A DNA stretch of 6,388 nucleotides, from the NCBI GenBank assembly GCA_013041975.1, contig JABDQZ010000247.1, forward strand, positions 1-6,388, read 5' to 3'. This DNA is from Gammaproteobacteria bacterium. GTDB taxonomy: Bacteria; Pseudomonadota; Gammaproteobacteria; Chromatiales; Chromatiaceae. The translations under genes were made by a program, and so were the position numbers. Position 1 is the first letter of the stretch. The number at the start of each line of letters is the position of its first letter. This document shows positions 1 through 6,327 of this stretch, piece by piece. The notes below the pieces were generated by a model that worked only from the letters and a program-made list of their open reading frames with translations, was not told the DNA's origin and did no database searches.

Positions 1-608
1 TCGTAGGGCCACAAGATAACGTCGGCATTAGCTGCACGTACCGAGTTTTGCGCCCCGTCGAAGAGTTCCTTACGCAGTTTTTTCTGTTCCTGCTTGCAGA
101 TTTTGTAGAGATACTGCCCCGGTGTTGCAGCATTTTCCGGCGCTGCACATATCAGTTCCTTTTGTGAATTACCCATGTTGTAAACAAAGGAGTGAAAGTT
201 CTTGTCAGAGGCATGACCAGTACCCAGCTGATCATGCTCGAAAGACAGGAAGGCAAAGCGATGATAAATGGCACTCATCAAACCATCGACGGACTTTTTA
301 GCTGAGACACTGCCGCGATGACTGGAAACATTCTCACTGCCATGACGGTTGTTATAACCAGCCTTTAACATACGCTCCATCGGTACCGCACCACTAAACC
401 CCTGCCTGCCGGGCAACTGTGCATGTCCCCAGTCACGATTGATGGCCAGATAATCAGCATGATGCTGTGCAGACTCTTGTAAATGTGTACTGTGAACGAA
501 GGGCTGCATGCCCGCCTGTTGGCGCAAATCGTTTATATAATCGAAAGCTGTAGTACTGGCGGACACGCTTTCAACAACAAGTAAAAGAATGAATGACAGC
601 CAGATCAT
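1..608 (-). CDS. CAP (SCP/PR1-like) domain protein, probably exported, 3' end cut by the window edge
   Basis: The frame is open from an ATG at 608-606 to the left edge, giving 202 complete codons and no stop, so the C-terminus is missing. The N-terminus (MIWLSFILLLVVESVSAS) is a hydrophobic run ending in small residues, consistent with a signal peptide or membrane anchor, though it lacks the usual basic residues. Residues about 22-146 resemble a bacterial CAP domain: an N-terminal helix (FDYINDLRQQAG), helix HLQESAQHHADYLA with a downstream GHAQ (H62), a SEN motif (E92) and a YHRFAF segment (H116), followed by LGTGHA and FVYNMG. H62, E92 and H116 are the candidate cavity residues typical of CAP proteins. 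Beyond residue 150 there is a charged tail with two cysteines (C154, C171) that could pair outside the cytoplasm. Its start overlaps the sprT stop (ATGA), suggesting coupled translation. The substrate and role of bacterial CAP proteins are mostly unknown, so I assign the family only. Confidence 0.8.
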   Translation of the reverse strand, partial: MIWLSFILLLVVESVSASTTAFDYINDLRQQAGMQPFVHSTHLQESAQHHADYLAINRDWGHAQLPGRQGFSGAVPMERMLKAGYNNRHGSENVSSHRGSVSAKKSVDGLMSAIYHRFAFLSFEHDQLGTGHASDKNFHSFVYNMGNSQKELICAAPENAATPGQYLYKICKQEQKKLRKELFDGAQNSVRAANADVILWPY

Positions 609-1123
609 CGAGAAAGGGAACTCACCAGAGGCTGATGACATTTCCTGCACAGATAATCCTGCCCGGAAAGCACCCTGTTATGCCTGATCGATGTCAGGTA
701 GTGCGTTTGACAATCACAGTGGTATTTAAAACGTTTATATTGGCGTGTATTTACCTTGCTTACATCATATTCATGACAGCGAGAGGTATCGGCATTGAAC
801 AGTTGCATAACCGCTTTCCATTCTTTTCCATGGGGCCTGATGGCAGAGCCATGAACCTGATGAGCGACAAGGTGAGCCACTTCATGTGGCACAGTCCTGG
901 TGATAAAGGACTGACCATTGGCTTGCAGCAGAGCATGATTGAAATTGATCAGGGTATAGCCGTTGGCTAATTGTTTAAAGTAACCCGCAGTTTTACCACG
1001 CACATCAAAGCGGACTTCAGACAGTTCGAAACGACGATGATAAAAACTCTCTGCCTGGCGCAAATATTGCCAGGTACAATCAATGGTACGCTGCTGCAAC
1101 ATACCTCGATCAGATAAAACCAT
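605..1123 (-). CDS. sprT: SprT-like zinc metalloprotease-family protein
   Basis: From the ATG at 1123-1121 the product is 172 residues; a second ATG at 1102-1100 gives 165, the length I recall for E. coli SprT. The SprT signature is clear. An HEVAH zinc-binding motif (HExxH, about residues 80-84 from this start) sits in TVPHEVAHLVAHQVHG, followed by RPHGKEWKAVM with the likely third zinc ligand. A C-terminal zinc ribbon has Cys pairs in YHCDC and LCRKC. The family is a zincin-like fold related to the eukaryotic DNA-protein-crosslink protease SPRTN; the bacterial protein's substrate is not firmly established. An in-frame ATG at 1201 exists, but it lies deep inside galE and its extra residues are not SprT-like. 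The 1123 start overlaps the galE end by 14 bases without a good Shine-Dalgarno; the 1102 start lies 7 bases after the galE stop, preceded by GAGG placed too close. The stop overlaps the next gene's start. Family is certain, exact start is not. Confidence 0.9.
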   Translation of the reverse strand: MVLSDRGMLQQRTIDCTWQYLRQAESFYHRRFELSEVRFDVRGKTAGYFKQLANGYTLINFNHALLQANGQSFITRTVPHEVAHLVAHQVHGSAIRPHGKEWKAVMQLFNADTSRCHEYDVSKVNTRQYKRFKYHCDCQTHYLTSIRHNRVLSGQDYLCRKCHQPLVSSLSR

Positions 1124-2120
1124 CAGGGTTGGACGACTGCCAGCGCCAGGTATCTTCACACATTTCCTGTAATCCTTTTTCGGCTTTCCAGCCAAGCTCA
1201 TTCAGTGCTTTTGCAGGATCCGCATAGCAGGCAGCAATATCACCCGCGCGTCTTTCGACAATTTCATAAGGCACACTCCGGCCAGATGCTTTTGAAAAGG
1301 CTTCAGCCATTTCAATAACCGAGTAACCCTGCCCGGTGCCAAGATTCCAGGTTACCAGCCCCGGTTTCTGAACCAGCTTCTGCAGCGCCCTGATATGCCC
1401 CTTTGCAAGATCAACCACGTGGATATAATCACGTACTCCCGTACCATCCGGCGTATCATAATCACCACCGAAAACCGAAAGTTTTTCCAGCTTGCCTACA
1501 GCAACCTGGGAGATATAGGGCATCAGGTTATTGGGAATGCCATTGGGATCTTCACCAATCAAGCCACTGATATGAGCTCCAACCGGATTAAAATAACGCA
1601 GTAGTGCAACATTCCACTGACTATCAGAAATAAAGACATCGCCAAGCATTTCTTCGATAATTAATTTCGAACGGCCGTAAGGATTCGTTGCTGACAAGGG
1701 AAAGTCTTCCGTAATAGGCAACGAAGCTGGATCTCCATAGACCGTCGCAGATGAACTGAAGACAATATCCTTGACATCGTATTTGCTCATCACCTGCAGC
1801 AGGTTCAAAGTTCCTCCGATATTGTTCTGGTAATAAGGAATAGGGATCCTGACTGATTCACCAACGGCCTTTAAACCAGCAAAATGGATAACTGCATCAG
1901 GTTTTTCCTGGAAAAAAACCTTGTCTAGAGCATCGATCTCGGACAAATCAACCTGATGAAATTGCACTGACTTTCCAGTTATCTGCTGAACCCGCTCAAG
2001 CGAGGTATATTTGCTGTTGCACAGGTTGTCTACTACTACAACCTCATAACCACACTCGAGCAATTCAACACAAGTATGAGAACCAATATAACCGGCACCA
2101 CCGGTAACCAGAATGCGCAT
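1110..2120 (-). CDS. galE: UDP-glucose 4-epimerase GalE
   Basis: Interconverts UDP-glucose and UDP-galactose in the cytosol, using tightly bound NAD. It supplies galactose for lipopolysaccharide, capsule or exopolysaccharide and serves the Leloir pathway. The 336-residue length is normal. This is an extended short-chain dehydrogenase: a Rossmann GGAGYIG motif at residues 7-13, acidic D31 at the end of strand beta2, the active-site FSSSATVYG (S124), and the YxxxK pair as NPYGRSK (Y148, K152). RYFNPVGAH (about 175-183) and ERRAGD (289-294) match the UDP-sugar binding segments. It starts at ATG 2120-2118, preceded by a modest GGGA. It follows msrB by 87 bases on the same strand and leads into sprT. 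No galT, galK or glycosyltransferase is adjacent, so a role in envelope glycans rather than galactose catabolism is an inference. Confidence 0.97.
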   Translation of the reverse strand: MRILVTGGAGYIGSHTCVELLECGYEVVVVDNLCNSKYTSLERVQQITGKSVQFHQVDLSEIDALDKVFFQEKPDAVIHFAGLKAVGESVRIPIPYYQNNIGGTLNLLQVMSKYDVKDIVFSSSATVYGDPASLPITEDFPLSATNPYGRSKLIIEEMLGDVFISDSQWNVALLRYFNPVGAHISGLIGEDPNGIPNNLMPYISQVAVGKLEKLSVFGGDYDTPDGTGVRDYIHVVDLAKGHIRALQKLVQKPGLVTWNLGTGQGYSVIEMAEAFSKASGRSVPYEIVERRAGDIAACYADPAKALNELGWKAEKGLQEMCEDTWRWQSSNPDGFI

Positions 2121-2150
2121 ATTTTATTTCCCGTTAGAGACGTTCGGTCA

Positions 2151-2179
2151 ACAATAATGAAACACCAGCTCTATGAAAA
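2151..2179 (-). promoter_or_regulatory. Weak candidate sigma70 promoter for galE
   Basis: On the minus strand, TTTTCA (2179-2174) and TATTGT (2156-2151) are separated by 17 bases, each matching 4 of 6 consensus positions. It lies in the 87-base msrB-galE gap, about 30 bases upstream of the galE ATG. It would allow galE, sprT and the CAP gene to be expressed apart from msrB. AT-rich gaps give such matches by chance, so this is tentative; read-through from msrB is equally possible because no convincing terminator lies in the gap. Confidence 0.25.
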
Positions 2180-2207
2180 GTGCTTTTTTCTATACTGCCA
2201 TTAATGA

Positions 2208-2591
2208 TTATTTTTTGACCAGATCCAGTGACAGCGAGTTGATGCAATAGCGCAACCCGGTAGGCTGCGGGCCGTCAGGAAACACATGACCCAGGTGCGA
2301 ACCACACTTTTGACAATGCACTTCCGTACGCTCCATGCCATGGGAACGGTCTGTCTCTGTTTCCACGGCATTTTCATCGAGAGGCGCATAAAAACTCGGC
2401 CATCCGGTACCGGAATCAAACTTGGTATCCGATAAAAACAACGGCTCGCCACAACAGACACAGCGATAAGTTCCATCTTCCTTTGAATCATGAAATTTAC
2501 CGGAAAACGGTCTTTCGGTACCACGCTCACGACAGACATGGTACTGCTCACCGCTAAGTTTTTCTTTCCACTGCTCATCTTCATTAGACAT
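2208..2591 (-). CDS. msrB: Peptide-methionine (R)-S-oxide reductase MsrB
   Basis: Reduces the R epimer of methionine sulfoxide in proteins, repairing oxidative damage; no signal peptide is visible, so it acts in the cytosol. At 127 residues it is a full single-domain SelR/MsrB protein. Visible landmarks are GTERPFSGKF near residues 24-33, a structural zinc site formed by C44/C47 and C93/C96 (two CxxC pairs), SGTGWPSF (60-67), the HGMERTEVHC stretch, GHVFPDGP (101-108) and the catalytic cysteine C116 in RYCINSLSL. The position that is the resolving cysteine in E. coli MsrB (SGCGWPSF) is threonine (T62), as in several other MsrB proteins, so recycling must use another cysteine (C20 and C46 are extra candidates) or direct attack by a reductant. 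The ATG at 2591 has GGGTGA just upstream. It is the first gene of the leftward set, divergent from the aminotransferase gene. Confidence 0.97.
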   Translation of the reverse strand: MSNEDEQWKEKLSGEQYHVCRERGTERPFSGKFHDSKEDGTYRCVCCGEPLFLSDTKFDSGTGWPSFYAPLDENAVETETDRSHGMERTEVHCQKCGSHLGHVFPDGPQPTGLRYCINSLSLDLVKK

Positions 2592-2670
2592 TAATCACCC
2601 AATATATCGTAACCTGCTTTATTTGAACCCTGACAAATACCTGACCGGAATATCTCTACGGTTTTTGCAC

Positions 2671-2699
2671 TTGGACTCATTCCCAGAGGAAACTATACT
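2671..2699 (+). promoter_or_regulatory. Candidate sigma70 promoter for the aminotransferase-SCO-psd cluster
   Basis: TTGGAC (2671-2676) and TATACT (2694-2699) are spaced by 17 bases. The -10 box matches 5 of 6 consensus bases, the -35 only TTG. It lies in the 143-base divergent gap between msrB and the aminotransferase gene and points at the latter. Transcription would begin near 2706, giving a leader of roughly 29 bases. The leader has no clear Shine-Dalgarno sequence before the ATG at 2735. I found no similarly convincing msrB promoter on the other strand; TTGTCA (2636-2631) has only poorly spaced -10 partners. Confidence 0.45.
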
Positions 2700-2734
2700 A
2701 CGACCTTCCTTAATAATTACACAGACAATACATC

Positions 2735-3913
2735 ATGACAGTTCAATCTTTTAATCCGCCAATCAGAACCCTGATGGGTCCTGGCCCTTCAGATGTACAC
2801 CCAAGAATCCTCAATGCCCTTGCACGCCCCACTATCGGCCACCTGGATCCTGTTTTTGTGGAGATGATGGATGATGTCAAAGGCCTGCTGCAATACGCAT
2901 TTCAGACCGAAAATGAGCTGACCATGCCAGTTTCCGCCCCGGGGTCTGCCGGTATGGAAACCTGTTTTGTCAACCTCGTGGAGCCTGGTGATAAGGTGAT
3001 CGTGTGCCAGAATGGTGTTTTTGGCGGTCGTATGAAAGAAAATGTCGAACGTTGTGGCGGCATCGCAGTGATGGTCGAAGACGAATGGGGCAACGCAGTT
3101 GATCCTGCCAAAGTTGAGCAGGCACTGGAAAGCAACCCGGATGCAAAAATTGTTGCCTTTGTTCACGCAGAAACCTCAACCGGTGCGCAATCCGATGCCA
3201 AAACACTATCTGAACTGGCTCACAAGCATGACTGCCTGGTCATTCTTGACACTGTAACTTCTCTGGGCGGCACACCGGTACTGATTGATGAATGGCAGAT
3301 AGATGCCGTATATTCAGGCACGCAGAAATGTCTGTCCTGCACCCCGGGGATTTCTCCAGTGAGTTTCAGTGAACGTGCACTGGATAAAGTCAAAAATCGT
3401 GAAACCAGGGTACAAAGCTGGTTTCTCGATTTAAACCTGGTCATGGGTTACTGGGGAAGCGGCCAGAAACGTGCCTACCACCATACTGCTCCCGTCAATG
3501 CACTCTATGGGTTACACGAATCACTGGTCATGCTGAAAAATGAAGGGCTCGAAAACGCCTGGAAACGTCATGCCGACAATCACGATGCGCTTAAAGCTGG
3601 CCTGGAGGCCATGGGTCTTAGCTTTGTGGTTAAACCTGACGAGCGCCTGCCGCAGCTGAACTCTGTCACAATCCCGGACGGCGTGGATGATGCGACTGTC
3701 AGAAGCCGTCTGTTGAATGAATTCAACCTGGAAATCGGAGCGGGCCTGGGTGCACTGGCAGGGAAAGTCTGGCGCATTGGTCTGATGGGCTTTAGCAGCC
3801 GTGCAGAAAATATTCTGCTGTGTGTCAGTGCGTTGGAAGCAGTACTATCTGATTTGAACGCACCCATTAATAGTGGTGTGGCCCTGAAAGCCATCCAGGA
3901 AAAACTGGACTGA
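2735..3913 (+). CDS. Class V PLP aminotransferase, alanine/serine-glyoxylate type
   Basis: A cytosolic pyridoxal-phosphate enzyme expected to transfer the amino group of alanine or serine to glyoxylate, making glycine and pyruvate or hydroxypyruvate. It is 392 residues, the family's normal size. Landmarks are LMGPGPSDVHPRIL (13-26) at the N-terminus, APGSAGMET (68-76) in the cofactor phosphate loop, HAETSTG (144-150), the PLP-ring aspartate D172 in LDTVTSLGGTP, the Schiff-base lysine K198 in YSGTQKCLSCTPG, YHHT (248-251), and R347 in VWRIGLMG, the expected carboxylate-binding arginine. Spacing and motifs follow human AGXT well, including YHHT-PV and GLEN-W; F96 sits where I recall Trp108 in the human enzyme. 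Sequence alone cannot separate alanine-, serine- or related glyoxylate transaminase activity, so no gene symbol is given. Its TGA overlaps the ATG of the SCO gene by one base. It is presumably the first gene of a three-gene operon behind the promoter near 2671-2699. Confidence 0.92.
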   Translation: MTVQSFNPPIRTLMGPGPSDVHPRILNALARPTIGHLDPVFVEMMDDVKGLLQYAFQTENELTMPVSAPGSAGMETCFVNLVEPGDKVIVCQNGVFGGRMKENVERCGGIAVMVEDEWGNAVDPAKVEQALESNPDAKIVAFVHAETSTGAQSDAKTLSELAHKHDCLVILDTVTSLGGTPVLIDEWQIDAVYSGTQKCLSCTPGISPVSFSERALDKVKNRETRVQSWFLDLNLVMGYWGSGQKRAYHHTAPVNALYGLHESLVMLKNEGLENAWKRHADNHDALKAGLEAMGLSFVVKPDERLPQLNSVTIPDGVDDATVRSRLLNEFNLEIGAGLGALAGKVWRIGLMGFSSRAENILLCVSALEAVLSDLNAPINSGVALKAIQEKLD

Positions 3914-4560
3914 TGTCTGAAACCAAGCCACGCTCTGCAGCACAAAACCTGATTATTGCCGTAGCTGCCGCCATGGCACTGGTGGGCGGCTATTTTCTGG
4001 GTAACATGGCTTCAGGAAAAAAGACAGAGTTAAAAATTGCCACACTGATTCCTGATCCGCGGCCAATCAATGACTTTTCACTGGTTGATTATAATAACCA
4101 GCCTTTCACGCTGGATAATTTCAAAGGCCAGTGGAGTCTTGTATTCTTTGGTTATACCCATTGTCCTGATATCTGTCCCGTCGCTCTGAGCACCATGGTA
4201 GAAGTTAATCAGGCACTGAGCGAAGAAAACGAATTCAAAGGACAATATCAAACCGTGTTTATCTCTGTCGACCCCAACCGGGATACACCGGAACATCTGA
4301 AAAATTATGTGACTTTTTTTAACCCGGATTTCAAGGCTGCTACCGGAAGTGAAACTCAGATCCTCGCTTTAACCCAACAGGTTGCGATTCATTATCGAAT
4401 CCATGAACCGGATGAGAACGGTGAATATCTTGTCGACCATAGCTCGTACCTGATTCTGATCAACCCGCAAGGACAGTTCCATGCCGTCATTTCGGGTTCG
4501 CATTTCCCCAATCCCAGGGGCATAGCAGCCGATCTGTCGACCATTGCCGAGATTTACTAA
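3913..4560 (+). CDS. SCO1/SenC/PrrC family copper-binding thioredoxin-fold protein
   Basis: A membrane-anchored periplasmic copper chaperone or thiol-disulfide protein, of the family that delivers copper to the CuA centre of cytochrome c oxidase. It is 215 residues. A single membrane segment lies at about 12-31 (NLIIAVAAAMALVGGYFLG) after a short cytoplasmic N-terminus, followed by a linker and a thioredoxin-like domain from about residue 52. The copper site is complete: C84 and C88 in GYTHCPDICP, and H176 in VDHSSY. FISVDPNRDTPEHLKNY (116-132) is the other family hallmark. It starts at the ATG that overlaps the aminotransferase stop (TGATG), with AGGA 12 bases upstream, so reinitiation is likely. 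No oxidase subunit, CtaG or heme O synthase gene is nearby, so the oxidase partner must be encoded elsewhere. A role in redox sensing or copper resistance rather than oxidase assembly cannot be excluded. Confidence 0.95.
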   Translation: MSETKPRSAAQNLIIAVAAAMALVGGYFLGNMASGKKTELKIATLIPDPRPINDFSLVDYNNQPFTLDNFKGQWSLVFFGYTHCPDICPVALSTMVEVNQALSEENEFKGQYQTVFISVDPNRDTPEHLKNYVTFFNPDFKAATGSETQILALTQQVAIHYRIHEPDENGEYLVDHSSYLILINPQGQFHAVISGSHFPNPRGIAADLSTIAEIY

Positions 4561-4563
4561 AGT

Positions 4564-5403
4564 ATGACAAGTTATTTGCAATACCTTCTTCCACATCATT
4601 TGCTTTCAGCCCTTATGCATGCCATTGCACGTGTCGAGTGGGCACCGCTTAAAGACTTTATCATCAGTCGCGTTGTGGACATATACGATGTTGACCTTTC
4701 ATCAGCCCGGGAAGAGAACCCGAAAAACTATGCCAGTTTCAATGCCTTTTTCACCCGTCAGCTTAAAGCGGAGGCCCGGCCTGTCGCAGAAGGCAACATT
4801 ATCGTCAGCCCGGTAGATGGTACCGTCAGCCAGGCTGGAGATATCCGTCACGGCAGGATTTTTCAGGCAAAACAGCACAGCTATTCCTTAACAGAACTGT
4901 TGGGCGGGAAAGAAAACCTGGCCAAGGAATTTGAAAACGGCAAGTTCGCCACTATTTATCTTTCCCCTCGCGATTACCATCGTATTCATATGCCTGCAGA
5001 TGGCAAATTAAGGGAAATGACCCATGTACCAGGACGCCTGTTCAGCGTCAGCCCCGAAACGACACGGGCCGTCAGTCGCTTGTTTGCCCGTAATGAGCGT
5101 CTGATCAATCTCTTCGATTCTGACAATGGACCATTTGCGGTCATCATGGTTGGTGCGATTTTCGTTTCCAGTATGGATACCGTGTGGGAAGGCACTGTCA
5201 CACCACGTCGACAACAACCGACCAGTTGGCATTACAATCAGCAACAGCGGAATATCGAACTGGCTAAAGGTGAGGAAATGGGGCGCTTCAACATGGGTTC
5301 AACCGTCATCCTGTTGTTTCCTGAGAATTCCGTAGACTGGATGGATATGCTGGCACCGGGCTCAAAAGTACAGATGGGCCAGGCAATCACCGATGGGGTT
5401 TAA
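4564..5403 (+). CDS. psd: Phosphatidylserine decarboxylase proenzyme
   Basis: Decarboxylates phosphatidylserine to phosphatidylethanolamine at the inner membrane, the last step of the main bacterial PE pathway. The 279-residue product is full length for the type I proenzyme. It self-cleaves at a Gly-Ser bond to give a beta chain (about 1-245) and a short alpha chain (246-279) whose N-terminal serine becomes the pyruvoyl cofactor. The cleavage site is FNMGSTVILLFP with S246; the residue before Gly is Met (M244), where LGST is the usual form. The catalytic aspartate D85 in SPVDGTVS and histidines H139 and H142 in SPRDYHRIHMP are present, as is the NAFFTRQLK segment (60-68). An N-terminal amphipathic region (SYLQYLLPHHLLSALMHAIA) fits membrane association. 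Its ATG follows the SCO stop by 3 bases with only a weak upstream GAGA, suggesting coupling. It ends exactly against the epmA stop codon on the opposite strand. Confidence 0.97.
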   Translation: MTSYLQYLLPHHLLSALMHAIARVEWAPLKDFIISRVVDIYDVDLSSAREENPKNYASFNAFFTRQLKAEARPVAEGNIIVSPVDGTVSQAGDIRHGRIFQAKQHSYSLTELLGGKENLAKEFENGKFATIYLSPRDYHRIHMPADGKLREMTHVPGRLFSVSPETTRAVSRLFARNERLINLFDSDNGPFAVIMVGAIFVSSMDTVWEGTVTPRRQQPTSWHYNQQQRNIELAKGEEMGRFNMGSTVILLFPENSVDWMDMLAPGSKVQMGQAITDGV

Positions 5404-5409
5404 TTAAAC
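5398..5409. repeat. 12-bp perfect palindrome spanning the two facing stop codons
   Basis: GTTTAATTAAAC reads identically on both strands and is centred between 5403 and 5404, so the TAA of psd and the TAA of epmA occupy equivalent positions in it. With no loop and only AT-rich pairs it is unlikely to be an intrinsic terminator. It may simply be the by-product of two abutting TAA stops each preceded by GTT. Confidence 0.7.
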
Positions 5410-6327
5410 TTCTGATTGAGGAAAGCTCATCACCTGATCGATTGAAGTAGCTCCGCATATCACCATAAGCAATCGGTCAAGACCTAGCGCCACTCCACTG
5501 CACGCCGGTAATCCTCGTGCCAAAGCATCAAGAAACTTCTCATCCACTGGCACTTCTTCCAGACCAGCCTTCAACCTGCGTTGATTGTCATGATTAAAAC
5601 GCCAGCGTTGTTCATCGGCGTCCAGCAACTCGGTGAAACCGTTAGCGAGTTCAATGCCACCCCAATAGAGTTCAAAACGCTCCGCTAGCGGGTACTTATC
5701 TTTTCTCACCTTCGCCAATGATGCCTGGCTTACCGGGTAATCAAACACAAAGGTCAATTTCTCTTTATCAAAACCCGGTTCGGTAACGTGAGACATCAGC
5801 AGGTTCAACCAATCATCCCGACTCATCTTTCCCATTCCCTGCAGCGATATGCCCTGCCTTTCAGTTAGATCCGCTAACTGGCTCTCTGTTGCTACATGGG
5901 GATTAATACCCAGTGACTTGAAGGCGTCTTGATAAGAGATTTTCACCACTTCGGGAGATTTATCACTCACATTTCTGATCAATGCAGCCACATCATCCAT
6001 TAATTGCTGATAGTCGTAATCTAGTCGATACCATTCCAGCATTGAAAACTCAGGATTGTGAAAACGCCCTGCCTCTCCTTCCCGAAAAACATTGCAGACT
6101 TGGTATATCGAACCACAACCCTTAGTAAGCAGCCGCTTCATAAAAAACTCTGGAGAAGTGTGCAGATATTGAGGCGTAGTAGAAGATGTTTTGAAAGAAT
6201 CTATGAATGGATCGGTATTACCAGCAAATGACAATACAGGAGTTGTCACTTCCAAGACATTACTTTCAGCAAAGTAATGTCTAATTCTCTCCAGAATTTC
6301 AGCGCGCAGCTTTATTTTATCTATCAA
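5404..6327 (-). CDS. epmA: Elongation factor P--(R)-beta-lysine ligase EpmA
   Basis: Activates (R)-beta-lysine with ATP and attaches it to a conserved lysine of EF-P, which helps ribosomes through polyproline stretches. It is 307 residues and is the catalytic core of a class II lysyl-tRNA synthetase without the anticodon-binding domain, which sets it apart from LysS. Visible motifs are LEVTTP (25-30, motif 1 region), TSPEFFMKRLL (57-67), motif 2 as VFREGEAGRFHNPEFSMLEWYR (80-101), IELANGFTEL (225-234, amino-acid pocket) and motif 3 in SGVALGLDRLLM (277-288). The start is TTG at 6327-6325, supported by AGGAG 8 bases upstream and by alignment with the E. coli N-terminal helix. There is no ATG or GTG between the upstream in-frame TGA and this TTG. 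The N-terminus is shorter than E. coli EpmA by roughly a dozen residues. efp and epmB are not in the window, though epmA also lies close to psd in E. coli. Confidence 0.95.
   Translation of the reverse strand: MIDKIKLRAEILERIRHYFAESNVLEVTTPVLSFAGNTDPFIDSFKTSSTTPQYLHTSPEFFMKRLLTKGCGSIYQVCNVFREGEAGRFHNPEFSMLEWYRLDYDYQQLMDDVAALIRNVSDKSPEVVKISYQDAFKSLGINPHVATESQLADLTERQGISLQGMGKMSRDDWLNLLMSHVTEPGFDKEKLTFVFDYPVSQASLAKVRKDKYPLAERFELYWGGIELANGFTELLDADEQRWRFNHDNQRRLKAGLEEVPVDEKFLDALARGLPACSGVALGLDRLLMVICGATSIDQVMSFPQSEV

Noticed and set aside
593..970. Plus-strand open frame of 125 codons opposite sprT
   Set aside because: It lies antisense to the well-supported sprT coding sequence, shows no recognisable domain and has no ribosome binding site; it is a shadow.
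1124..1201. Longer N-terminus of sprT starting at ATG 1201
   Set aside because: The extra 26 residues lie wholly inside galE in another frame and do not resemble SprT; a 92-base overlap is unlikely.
2172..2196. AT-rich imperfect inverted repeat (GAAAA/TTTTC core) between msrB and galE as a terminator
   Set aside because: Only a 5-bp mostly A-T core with a bulge and no following T-run on the minus strand; too weak for an intrinsic terminator.
2201..2584. Second minus-strand open frame of 127 codons overlapping msrB
   Set aside because: It is out of frame with MsrB, whose zinc and catalytic motifs fix the true frame.
2789..3166. Minus-strand open frames opposite the aminotransferase gene
   Set aside because: They are antisense to a complete, motif-rich class V aminotransferase and show no domain of their own.
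5436..5478. GATCGATTG/CAATCGGTC inverted repeat just inside the epmA 3' end as a terminator for psd
   Set aside because: The arms pair (one G-U), but the 25-base loop and absence of a T-run make an intrinsic terminator unlikely; it lies within coding sequence.
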